A stretch of 22,337 nucleotides of DNA from positions 1 through 22,337 of the forward strand of contig CALJJF010000224.1 of NCBI GenBank assembly GCA_937973935.1, given 5' to 3'. Shown piece after piece: positions 8,061-14,599 of the stretch. The notes under the pieces are model-generated. The model saw nothing but the letters and a program-made list of their open reading frames with translations. It was not told the DNA's origin and did no database searches. The translations under genes were made by a program, and so were the position numbers. Every line of letters starts with the position of its first letter. Position 1 is the stretch's first letter. The stretch comes from MKRK01 sp001896915 (GTDB lineage Bacteria; Bacillota; Clostridia; Oscillospirales; Acutalibacteraceae).

Positions 8061-8100
8061 AAAAATATCTCAAAACGAGTTTCGTTTTGAGATATTTTTT
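8061..8100 (+). terminator. Terminator shared by the CAP and YibE/F genes
   Basis: A perfect 17-bp stem (8061-8077 with 8083-8099) with a five-base loop is followed by T-rich sequence. The convergent YibE/F stop codon starts at 8100, so the AT-rich arms can supply a T run in either direction. Confidence 0.9.
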
Positions 8101-9284
8101 TATAAAGCCGGTTCCGGTTCTTCGGTTTGTATGGCCGGACGCAATTCTGTTTCGGGCTTTGTTTTTGTAAACACCTTTGAGGCGAGATAGGAGGTTATGG
8201 GGATGGACAAAATCACCGCAATGCAGCCCGATAAACCATGGATGACTTCAATGACCAGCATATCCATATTAATGAGCTGAATAAAGGGCAGCTTATACAT
8301 AAAGAGCATGATCAGCACATTGATGCTGCTGCCCGTAAAGGCAAGAATCAGTGTATTGGTCATGGTTCCCATCACGTCTCTGCCCACATTCATTCCGGAT
8401 TTGAACAGCTGTTTTTCTGTCAGCGACGGGTTTAGCTCCTTGATCTCTGCAATGGCAGAGGCAATGGACATGGTGGTATCCATAATAGCGCCCAGGGATG
8501 CTATGATGATACCGGCAAACAACAAATCCCGAATTTTCAAGGATGTCCTTTGAGAAACAAAAAGCAAATCCTGTGCTTCGTGGGTGTTCAGGGTGGTGAT
8601 GCGTGTTACCAGTCCTGCCCCATAGGACAGACCGCCCGCCAGCAGCATACAGCCGATGCAGCTGATGCCCGCGGTGATGGTCTTGGTGCCCCAGCCGTTC
8701 AGAGACAGCAGCGTCACAGCAGTGGAAAGAACACTGATAATAATCGCCGCCAAAACAGGATTGACGCCGGAAATCACCAAGGGAATAAAGAGAAAAATTA
8801 CGCAGACCAACGTAAACGCCAATGAAAAAATTGCTTTCAGCCCTTTGATTCTGCCAAAAAAGACAACGATGGACAAGAAAACAAGAAGCAGAATAAGCAG
8901 CTTGTCCTCCCGGCTGTAATTGATTACAGCAGTGGTGACGAAGTCGTCATAGCTGGTCACGATCAGCTTGGTGCCTTTGACGGCATGTATATTGTTCAGC
9001 CTGCCCACAAAATTCTTCGCCTGTGTGATCTTGCCTTTTTGCGGTCCCGAAAGAATTTTAAGCTCCAGCTGTTGTTTTCCGATTCGTATGCCCGGTACGT
9101 CCGGGTCCGGTCCCATATCATCCGACAGGACCTTTGTTACGACTGCTTTGGAATACACAATACCGGTTTCGATATCACCCGGCGGTGTATACTGCAAATT
9201 CGTGTTGAACAAATATAACGCGAGTATAAATATTGCCATAAAGGCTGTCCATATGTAAACGTTTTTTCTTTTGTCCATAATCAT
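8100..9284 (-). CDS. YibE/F-family polytopic membrane protein
   Basis: Member of the YibE/F family (Pfam YibE_F), whose molecular function is not established. It has one N-terminal transmembrane helix, an extracytoplasmic beta-rich segment (about 30-120: ELKILSGPQKGK, KGTKLIVTS), then seven or so membrane helices up to about residue 375 and a short acidic tail. The family signature is visible as IIASLGAIMDTTMSIASAIAEIKELNP, followed by GMNVGRDVMGTMTNTLILAF. Three ATGs lie close together (9290, 9284, 9278). The middle one is chosen because GGAG sits seven bases before it, while it is too close to the first and far from the third; this gives 394 residues. Its ribosome binding site lies in one arm of an inverted repeat. 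It follows the phosphatase terminator, so it is probably transcribed separately. Confidence 0.88.
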   Translation of the reverse strand: MIMDKRKNVYIWTAFMAIFILALYLFNTNLQYTPPGDIETGIVYSKAVVTKVLSDDMGPDPDVPGIRIGKQQLELKILSGPQKGKITQAKNFVGRLNNIHAVKGTKLIVTSYDDFVTTAVINYSREDKLLILLLVFLSIVVFFGRIKGLKAIFSLAFTLVCVIFLFIPLVISGVNPVLAAIIISVLSTAVTLLSLNGWGTKTITAGISCIGCMLLAGGLSYGAGLVTRITTLNTHEAQDLLFVSQRTSLKIRDLLFAGIIIASLGAIMDTTMSIASAIAEIKELNPSLTEKQLFKSGMNVGRDVMGTMTNTLILAFTGSSINVLIMLFMYKLPFIQLINMDMLVIEVIHGLSGCIAVILSIPITSYLASKVFTKTKPETELRPAIQTEEPEPAL

Positions 9285-9293
9285 ATCCATTCT

Positions 9294-9330
9294 CCGGTGA
9301 AAATATCACAACGCCATATCCGGTCACCGG
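9294..9330 (-). promoter_or_regulatory. Inverted repeat that can sequester the YibE/F ribosome binding site
   Basis: In the mRNA, CCGGTGA (9324-9330) can pair with TCACCGG (9294-9300), the last bases of which overlap the GGAG ribosome binding site. The upstream arm can instead fold locally as CCGG-TGA-CCGG (9320-9330), which would free the site. Such either/or pairing is a classic translational switch layout, but no ligand or known riboswitch family is recognised. Confidence 0.4.
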
Positions 9331-9351
9331 ACAGACAGGGCTGTTAACGGG

Positions 9352-9390
9352 GAAAAAGAACACCAGGGCGGAATAAACCGCCCTGCGTTC
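9352..9390 (-). terminator. Terminator of the anchor/phosphatase operon
   Basis: Read leftward, CAGGGCGG and CCGCCCTG (9378-9385 and 9364-9371) form an 8-bp GC-rich stem with a six-base loop, extended by GAAC/GTTC pairing. It is followed by a TTCTTTTT tail and lies 25 bases after the phosphatase stop codon. Confidence 0.9.
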
Positions 9391-9414
9391 TTGATAGGGA
9401 AAAGAGAAATGAAT

Positions 9415-11928
9415 TTAAGCGGCGATCAGGAAGCCTGCGATGATGATGTAATCTGCTGTGTTGACTGTGCCATCCAGATTGATATCAAATTTCTTGTCGA
9501 TGCCCTGATAGTTGGCAAGGGCAAGAGAAAGGTCAGCCAGTGTGATTTTGTTGTCGCCGTTGATATCGGAAGCGTGGATGTAGGTATAGATTTCTGTGGT
9601 CACTTTTTCGGTTCCGATTTCAACCGCTGCATCTTTGGATCCGGTATCGGTCAGGAATGCGGTGTCTGCTTTTGTAAGCTTCACTTCTGTGCTGCCGTAT
9701 GCAGCTGTATTTTTTACTTTGAAGGTGAATTTGACAACATCGGTTTTGCCCGTCTTTGTGATTCCGTTTGAAACACCAACCAATAAGCCTGCTTTGCCTG
9801 TGCTGTTCTTTGGCGATGTGAAGATTGTGCCGTTCAGAAGACTTTCTGATTTTACAAGCTCGAGAACGCTGTTGTCATAGGAAACTTCAACATTGAATGC
9901 GTTTGCATTGTGCAAATCGTTCAGTGAGGCCGTATAGGTTACTTCGCCGTTTATATCGGCAACGCCAAGGTTGGAGCCGCCGATGTCCGCAGTAATGGCA
10001 ACATCTCTTTTGACAGTCAGGGTATCATACAAATATTGGGGTGTTGTAATGGTGTCGCTTGTGGTGTTGTATTTGAAGCAGTAGGAATTGATGGTGATTT
10101 CTTCATCGGTAACGGTAAATTCTGTGACCCACTGCTCTTGTTTGATATCGCTTTGGTCGTCGGTAGAGTTTTTATCAAGGAAGGAGTAATTTGCTGTGAG
10201 CGGGTCGCCGGCTGTAACGGTGTAATTCTTTTGTGAGTACCATTTCAGTCCGCCTGCGTGTCCGCCAACCATATAAAGCGGTGCGTTTGCAGGGTCATTG
10301 ACTTTGCCGTCAGATCCCACAGTAGGTTTTGCATTTTCACCTGCTGCATTGATGAAGCCTCTGGAATATACATGGTCATGACCTTGCAACACCATGTCAA
10401 TATCCAACTCTGCAAATTTGGGACCCCAGAATTTTCTGGCATCAATTACATCAGAGTCTGTGATGTGGGAAGCACCTGTATAAAGGGATTTGTGGAAGCC
10501 CACGATGGTCCATTGACCGGCAGCTTTTGCCTCGGCTGTCTTTGCACGAAGGAACGCTTCCTGCTTTGCTCTGGAATCTGTGCTGTATCTGGAAGCCTCC
10601 AGGTTTAACATGATGAATTTTACCATGCCGTAATCATAGGAATATACAACATTGCCTTCTTGTGCCGGTGCGTTGATATGACCATTGAAGGTATCGTTGT
10701 CGTGGTTTCCCTGAATGACGGAAATCGCTTTGCTGCGGAACATTTTTTGTCCGCCGTCCGGGAAAGCGCCTTGGTTATTATAAAGCAGCTCCCATTGTGC
10801 TTCGCTGGTTGAGGTATCTGTGATATCGCCTGCCAGATAAACAAAGTCGAGGTTTGATATTTGGCTTACTTTTTCCATGGTTGCGCCCAGCGCCTTGGCG
10901 TCTGTTGCGTTTGCAACCTGGGTATCGGCGAGATAGACAAACTTAAAGCTGTCCTTGCTGCCCTGTGCCAATGCTGTTTTGAAAGTACCGCTGAAGCTGT
11001 TTGTGCCGTCACCTACGGTATATTCATATTCTGTGCCGGCAGAAAGACCGATCACGGGAATCTTGTGGAAGATTTTGTTTGCGGCGCCCGCTGCTTCTGT
11101 ACCGGCTACGGTTGTTTTTCCTGTTTCACCTTTTTTGTTCAACACAACCTGTGTGGATGTGGTTGAAGCCGTTGTGTAGGTGATGTTAACACTGGTAGCA
11201 GCATCCGCACCCAAGTGAACATTCACTTGTTTCGGTTGCTTGGTGGTGTCAACTTCCGGAAGCGCTGCTCCCAGTGTTGCTTTCAGGTTCATGGCAAAAT
11301 AAATATCCGAGCTGTCGGCGTCTCTGTTGTGAACCGATACGGCGATTTTATTGAGGCCGTTTTTCAGCAGAGCGATTTTTGAGGTTAAATCAAGAACGGT
11401 GGAACCTTCGGGTGTAGAGGGTTCATTTACATAGTTGGCGTTGGTCGTGTGAGAAACTGTGCCCTCATTCATGTATGTTCTGTTGACCTCTGTCCCATTG
11501 ATATACATGACAAAGCCGTCATCAAAACCAACGTTGGCTTCCAGCTTTGTGACTCTGGACACATCCGCTATAGTGAATTCTTTTCTGAAATAATAGGTCA
11601 AAATAGCATTTGGCTTGCTGACATTGTTAACCAGTGTTCCGTCTGAAATCAGACCGAAGGTGGGATTGGTATCCGTCAGAGGATAACCGAGAGGAGCCTT
11701 GCCTGTTTTCCATGCCGTGTCATTGAAGCCCTCGCTTCTGAAATCCGTTGCTGCGTCTCCGTACTGTGAGGTATTGGTGTCTTCGTACTTCCATTGCGAT
11801 CCGCCTTCAATCAGTGTCACCACTTCGTCCTGCCCGGTTACGGCCGTAACCGTTCCAAAGGACGAAAACATAGTCATGGAGAATACGACGGCCATCACTA
11901 AGCTGACAATCTTTTTTGTACTAGTCAT
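9415..11928 (-). CDS. Secreted metallophosphatase with cohesin-like and dockerin domains
   Basis: Predicted extracellular phosphoesterase of 837 residues; substrate unknown. In order: signal peptide (1 to about 29), a beta-sandwich domain (about 35-220), a purple-acid-phosphatase-type Fn3 domain (about 230-320) and a calcineurin-like phosphoesterase domain (about 325-570). Metal motifs are DTQ (335-337), GDITD (367-371), GNHD (407-410), FHK with His479 and GHDH (516-519). The first motif has Gln where the canonical DxH has His. Residues about 645-780 resemble a cohesin domain. Residues 787-836 form a type I dockerin with two calcium-loop repeats (SDINGDNKITLADLSLAL and DINLDGTVNTADYIIIAGFL). 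The start ATG at 11928 has AAGGAG eight bases upstream and overlaps the end of the preceding gene by 8 bases, so the two are one operon. One protein carrying both cohesin-like and dockerin modules is uncommon. Confidence 0.9.
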   Translation of the reverse strand: MTSTKKIVSLVMAVVFSMTMFSSFGTVTAVTGQDEVVTLIEGGSQWKYEDTNTSQYGDAATDFRSEGFNDTAWKTGKAPLGYPLTDTNPTFGLISDGTLVNNVSKPNAILTYYFRKEFTIADVSRVTKLEANVGFDDGFVMYINGTEVNRTYMNEGTVSHTTNANYVNEPSTPEGSTVLDLTSKIALLKNGLNKIAVSVHNRDADSSDIYFAMNLKATLGAALPEVDTTKQPKQVNVHLGADAATSVNITYTTASTTSTQVVLNKKGETGKTTVAGTEAAGAANKIFHKIPVIGLSAGTEYEYTVGDGTNSFSGTFKTALAQGSKDSFKFVYLADTQVANATDAKALGATMEKVSQISNLDFVYLAGDITDTSTSEAQWELLYNNQGAFPDGGQKMFRSKAISVIQGNHDNDTFNGHINAPAQEGNVVYSYDYGMVKFIMLNLEASRYSTDSRAKQEAFLRAKTAEAKAAGQWTIVGFHKSLYTGASHITDSDVIDARKFWGPKFAELDIDMVLQGHDHVYSRGFINAAGENAKPTVGSDGKVNDPANAPLYMVGGHAGGLKWYSQKNYTVTAGDPLTANYSFLDKNSTDDQSDIKQEQWVTEFTVTDEEITINSYCFKYNTTSDTITTPQYLYDTLTVKRDVAITADIGGSNLGVADINGEVTYTASLNDLHNANAFNVEVSYDNSVLELVKSESLLNGTIFTSPKNSTGKAGLLVGVSNGITKTGKTDVVKFTFKVKNTAAYGSTEVKLTKADTAFLTDTGSKDAAVEIGTEKVTTEIYTYIHASDINGDNKITLADLSLALANYQGIDKKFDINLDGTVNTADYIIIAGFLIAA

Positions 11929-12823
11929 TCATTCTACTCCTTCTTTTGCTCAATTTTATATGTAAAACATAATACCCCAGCACGGCGTTTGCACATAGGC
12001 TGATTAACAGGAAAACGATAAGCGCCAGATTGCCCTGTGTGCCGTTGTCCGTATTATGATCATCGGAGTTTCCCATTACGCTTTTGGTTTCCGGAATGGT
12101 CGTTTCCTGAACATTGCCGTTTTCGTCCGTAATTTTGGTGACTCCGCCGGAGTCCGGAACGGTCGTTTCGTTCGGGTTTGTCTCTTCCGGCTCGTTGATC
12201 ACAGCACCGTTCTTATCGGTTTTCTTTGCCGTGGTTATGGTATTTGTATCACCCGGTTTATTCGTTGCTACAGGAGGTTTGGTTGTGCCTGGGATTTTGG
12301 TGGTGGGAGCCGGCGTGGGGGTGGTGACTTCATTGTCCGCCCCGTTTTTGGCGATGTTGATGATGTTGTTCGGTGTTCTTTTATCCGTTTGCACCGCTGT
12401 TCCGCTTTTGGTATAGATACTTACGGTTTTTAGTACCAGGCTGCTATTTTGTGTTCCGGTATATTGTAAGCTCACAGTCGCCGTCATACTGCCCCGATAC
12501 TCATTGCTGCCTGAAAAATAACTGAACCATGCAGTGTTCCCCACCATGGTCGGACCAGCTTTGGAGCTGCTTTTGCTATAGCTCACGCTTTTCACCGTCA
12601 CGCCGTCACTGCAAACCAGTCCGAACTCAGCCCCCGCATAGTCCTCACTGTGATTGACGGTAATGGCAATGGAGAAATCCTGCTCATCCTTCCCCAAGGT
12701 AACCTTCTGGGTGCAGGAGATGGATACGGTTGCTGCAAATACCTCCATTGGTATCAGCGCAAAAATAAAAATCAATAATAGTGTGGTACATGCTTTTTTC
12801 AAACTGATTAACAGTCCCTTCAC
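11921..12823 (-). CDS. Membrane-anchored cohesin-like surface protein
   Basis: Predicted extracellular protein held by a C-terminal helix; 300 residues from GTG at 12823. It has a signal peptide (to about residue 30, ending EVFA), a beta-rich domain with cohesin-like character (about 32-157: VTLGKDEQDFSIAITVNH, AGAEFGLVCSDGVTV, GSMTATVSLQY), a Thr/Pro/Asn linker (about 160-262), one transmembrane helix (about 265-287) and a basic tail (KLSKRRSR). No LPXTG sortase motif is seen, so anchoring is by the helix. The start is uncertain: GTG 12823 has no clear ribosome binding site, while TTG at 12802 follows AAGGGA by 12 bases and still leaves a signal peptide. It is the first gene of an operon with the dockerin-bearing phosphatase. 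The cohesin call is based on fold pattern and neighbourhood and is moderately firm. Confidence 0.75.
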   Translation of the reverse strand: MKGLLISLKKACTTLLLIFIFALIPMEVFAATVSISCTQKVTLGKDEQDFSIAITVNHSEDYAGAEFGLVCSDGVTVKSVSYSKSSSKAGPTMVGNTAWFSYFSGSNEYRGSMTATVSLQYTGTQNSSLVLKTVSIYTKSGTAVQTDKRTPNNIINIAKNGADNEVTTPTPAPTTKIPGTTKPPVATNKPGDTNTITTAKKTDKNGAVINEPEETNPNETTVPDSGGVTKITDENGNVQETTIPETKSVMGNSDDHNTDNGTQGNLALIVFLLISLCANAVLGYYVLHIKLSKRRSRMND

Positions 12824-12836
12824 AGGCTAATTTACG

Positions 12837-12850
12837 CTCATTGTAATGAG
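12837..12850. repeat. Operator-like palindrome upstream of the anchor gene
   Basis: CTCATT-GT-AATGAG is a symmetric site with 6-bp arms, 14 bases upstream of the GTG start at 12823. It may be a regulator site. I could not assign a convincing -10/-35 pair in this 100-base gap. Confidence 0.35.
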
Positions 12851-12921
12851 GTATTGTAAAGAACGGATTAAATCCAGCTTAACTTTTGAGGAAACCGGAA
12901 ATTTGTTTTGTCGGACAGCAC

Positions 12922-12954
12922 AAAAAAAGAGATGCGAATTTATTCTCGCATCTC
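12922..12954 (-). terminator. Terminator of the VOC/hypothetical gene pair
   Basis: Read leftward: GAGATGCGA (12946-12954), an eight-base loop, TCGCATCTC (12929-12937), then seven T. It lies 16 bases after the stop codon of the 185-residue gene. Confidence 0.93.
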
Positions 12955-12970
12955 AGGGTATTTTCTTTAT

Positions 12971-13528
12971 TTATATTCTCAGTCCATAGAAAACTTCTAA
13001 TTTGATTTTTTTGGTTAACCTTTTTGCATCCCTTTCCCGTTTTGTTTGATTGAAAGATGCATAATACAGTGCCAGTTCGATAAATTCGCTTGTAGCCTTC
13101 CGATTGTTCAAGCGATGGGATAAATAAATCAATCCGCTTTTGCATTTTCTGATGTTTCTTCCGTTGATGGTCTCAGCAACAATGACCCTCTCGTCGACGG
13201 GTACCTTTTCTTTGATGTATTTGGTCACTTCAAGTAATTTCAGCAATGCATCTTCCGTTTTTAATATACTAATAAATTCCTCCATGGTTGAATACCAAAT
13301 CCACAAATCATTATTGATTTTGCCATTCATAAAATCATTGTATAGAGTTTCTACGTGTTCGGTAATCCATTCAATTTCTGTTTCTCTGGTAATATGAAAT
13401 TTATAATACTCTTCACCAATATATGGATTGTCTCTTCCCATCATGGAATGATTGCCCTTATAGCCCAAAAAGGTTTTTCTTGCGTCTTCCATTGTTTTCA
13501 GATAAACTTCCCTATGCAAATCCTCCAT
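12971..13528 (-). CDS. Uncharacterised 185-residue protein
   Basis: I do not recognise this family. The protein is soluble, with no signal peptide or membrane helix, mostly helical by composition and strongly charged, with a very basic C-terminal third (NQTKRERDAKRLTKKIKLE). The N-terminal part is rich in Tyr, Trp, Glu and His (YIGEEYYKFHITRETEIEWITEH). The ATG at 13528 directly abuts the stop codon of the upstream VOC gene, with AGGTGA just before it, so its translation is probably coupled to that gene. A terminator follows at once. The coding sequence is visibly more AT-rich than the metabolic genes around it, which may point to acquisition. The reading frame is intact and the start context is good, so the gene is likely real. 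Confidence 0.8.
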   Translation of the reverse strand: MEDLHREVYLKTMEDARKTFLGYKGNHSMMGRDNPYIGEEYYKFHITRETEIEWITEHVETLYNDFMNGKINNDLWIWYSTMEEFISILKTEDALLKLLEVTKYIKEKVPVDERVIVAETINGRNIRKCKSGLIYLSHRLNNRKATSEFIELALYYASFNQTKRERDAKRLTKKIKLEVFYGLRI

Positions 13529-13897
13529 CTATTCTTTCACCTTTTCCACCAGCTGAAGATTTACACCGTTTGGATCCTTGATGAAAAAATATTTCACCAT
13601 GGGGGTAATGACGGGTTGCCCGATGACCGCAATGCCATTTTCTTTGACCATTGCCATTGCATCCTCAAGAGATTTTACGGTAAATCCCAGGCTGATTCCC
13701 TTCTTTTCCTCGGTGACGGTTCTGTCTGCAAATTTGATCAGCTCAATCTCCATGCCGCTCTCATCGGTCAAAAACGCAATCTCCATGCCCGGATTCGGAC
13801 TGAACTGCCTTTCTACCCTCAAGCCAAGGATCTCCTGATAAAATTTCACGGACTGCTCCAGATTATTTACCGTAATCGTACACCAGCAAAAATTCAT
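13529..13897 (-). CDS. VOC-family (glyoxalase/bleomycin-resistance fold) protein
   Basis: Small metal-dependent enzyme or binding protein of the vicinal oxygen chelate superfamily; substrate not predictable. The product is 122 residues from ATG at 13897, placed after AAGGA; a 20-residue in-frame upstream extension lacks family similarity. Typical features are the N-terminal VNNLEQSVKFYQEILGLRVE strand-helix, the GMEIELIKF strand carrying a probable metal-ligand Glu, the second half-repeat beginning FTVKSLEDAMAMVKENG, and the closing FFIKDPNGVNLQLVE with the usual C-terminal Glu. It is followed without a gap by the uncharacterised 185-residue gene. No obvious promoter fits the short space behind the queT terminator. 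Confidence 0.88.
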   Translation of the reverse strand: MNFCWCTITVNNLEQSVKFYQEILGLRVERQFSPNPGMEIAFLTDESGMEIELIKFADRTVTEEKKGISLGFTVKSLEDAMAMVKENGIAVIGQPVITPMVKYFFIKDPNGVNLQLVEKVKE

Positions 13898-13930
13898 TTG
13901 TTTTCCGTCCTTCCATCCTATAATTTCTAG

Positions 13931-13962
13931 TAAAAATGAGATGCTCTCACATCTCATTTTTA
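13931..13962 (-). terminator. Terminator downstream of queT
   Basis: A 13-bp stem (13931-13943 with 13950-13962) with loop CTCTCA lies immediately beyond the queT stop codon. Read leftward it ends in TTTTTA. Read-through would be the simplest way to transcribe the VOC gene that follows. Confidence 0.88.
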
Positions 13963-13964
13963 TA

Positions 13965-14468
13965 TTATTTAAATATTTTCGTTTTTATCAAAGCAGTGTG
14001 CAACAATGATCCAAGTCCGAAGCACATAGCAAATTCACCAAGCGCGATCCAGCCCGCTCCGATCAGATAAGCTGTTAACCAACTTGAATTCGGAATAAAC
14101 GGTGTAACTTCCAAACCGATAATAATACCGTTGAACAAAACAGGCATCAACAACACCAAAAAAGGGATTCCTTTGATGTTTATTTTTCTTAAGTAATATC
14201 CTGTGGAGGCGGCCAAAAAGGATGCCAGCGTACCAAAAATAATATCGACCCATCCGTAAGGGCTTCCCAGATTGCCCAAAAAACAACCAATGGTAAGACC
14301 GGGGATCGCCGCCGGTGTAAACGCTGCCAGCACTGTCAATGCTTCGGAAAATCGAAATTGTACTGGGCCATATGCCCAGCCCAGCGACGCAGCCACATAC
14401 GTAATGGCCGCATAAACAGCTGCGATAACAGCTCCCTCGATCAGATATTGCGTGGACTTCTTTTTCAT
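13965..14468 (-). CDS. queT: Queuosine precursor transporter QueT (ECF S component)
   Basis: Substrate-binding membrane subunit of an energy-coupling-factor transporter for a queuosine precursor (preQ0/preQ1 class), used in tRNA anticodon modification. The product is 167 residues from ATG at 14468, with AAGGAG ten bases upstream; a 25-residue in-frame upstream extension runs through the riboswitch and is rejected. About six membrane segments are visible, with the family's typical LGWAYGPVQFRFSEALTVLA, FTPAAIPGLTIGCFLGNLGS and GWVDIIFGTLASFLAA regions. The shared ECF ATPases and T subunit are not in the window and are normally encoded elsewhere. The preQ1-I aptamer directly upstream independently supports the substrate class and indicates translational repression when preQ1 is plentiful. 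Confidence 0.95.
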   Translation of the reverse strand: MKKKSTQYLIEGAVIAAVYAAITYVAASLGWAYGPVQFRFSEALTVLAAFTPAAIPGLTIGCFLGNLGSPYGWVDIIFGTLASFLAASTGYYLRKINIKGIPFLVLLMPVLFNGIIIGLEVTPFIPNSSWLTAYLIGAGWIALGEFAMCFGLGSLLHTALIKTKIFK

Positions 14469-14478
14469 TTTTCTCTTT

Positions 14479-14517
14479 CTCCTTGTTTTGTTTATAGTCA
14501 GGTAATTGCGACTGACT
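14479..14517 (-). promoter_or_regulatory. preQ1-I riboswitch controlling queT
   Basis: In the mRNA, AGUCAG (14517-14512) pairs with CUGACU (14501-14496) around the ten-base loop UCGCAAUUAC. An A-rich tail follows, ending AACAAAACAAGG, with AAGGAG (14484-14479) as the queT ribosome binding site. The loop start UCGCA, the spacing and the tail match the compact preQ1-I (type II) aptamer known from Thermoanaerobacter tengcongensis, in which the tail folds back into an H-type pseudoknot. Because the tail holds the ribosome binding site, ligand binding should block translation. Recognised from memory of the known aptamer, not from a search. Confidence 0.88.
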
Positions 14518-14545
14518 GATTCAGTTTTTCGTCTCAATCCCATTG

Positions 14546-14573
14546 ATAAAAGCTTCCCCCGGGGTGAAAGCTT
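14546..14573 (-). terminator. Probable terminator of the CNNM gene
   Basis: Read leftward, AAGCTT (14568-14573) and AAGCTT (14550-14555) pair and the inner CACCCC/GGGGG bases extend the stem; a short TTTTATC tail follows. It lies between the CNNM stop codon and the queT riboswitch. The T run is weak, so some read-through into queT is possible. Confidence 0.6.
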
Positions 14574-14599
14574 CTATTTCCTCATTCCGGTCTTTCCTT

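Noticed and set aside
8041..8102. Possible attachment site or CRISPR-like repeat because of the long inverted repeat
   Set aside because: It is a single hairpin with a T run directly after a stop codon, hence a terminator; no array, integrase or tRNA is near.
14469..14543. A 25-residue N-terminal extension of QueT
   Set aside because: It would translate through the preQ1-I aptamer and the ribosome binding site; the family starts near MKKKSTQYLIEGA.
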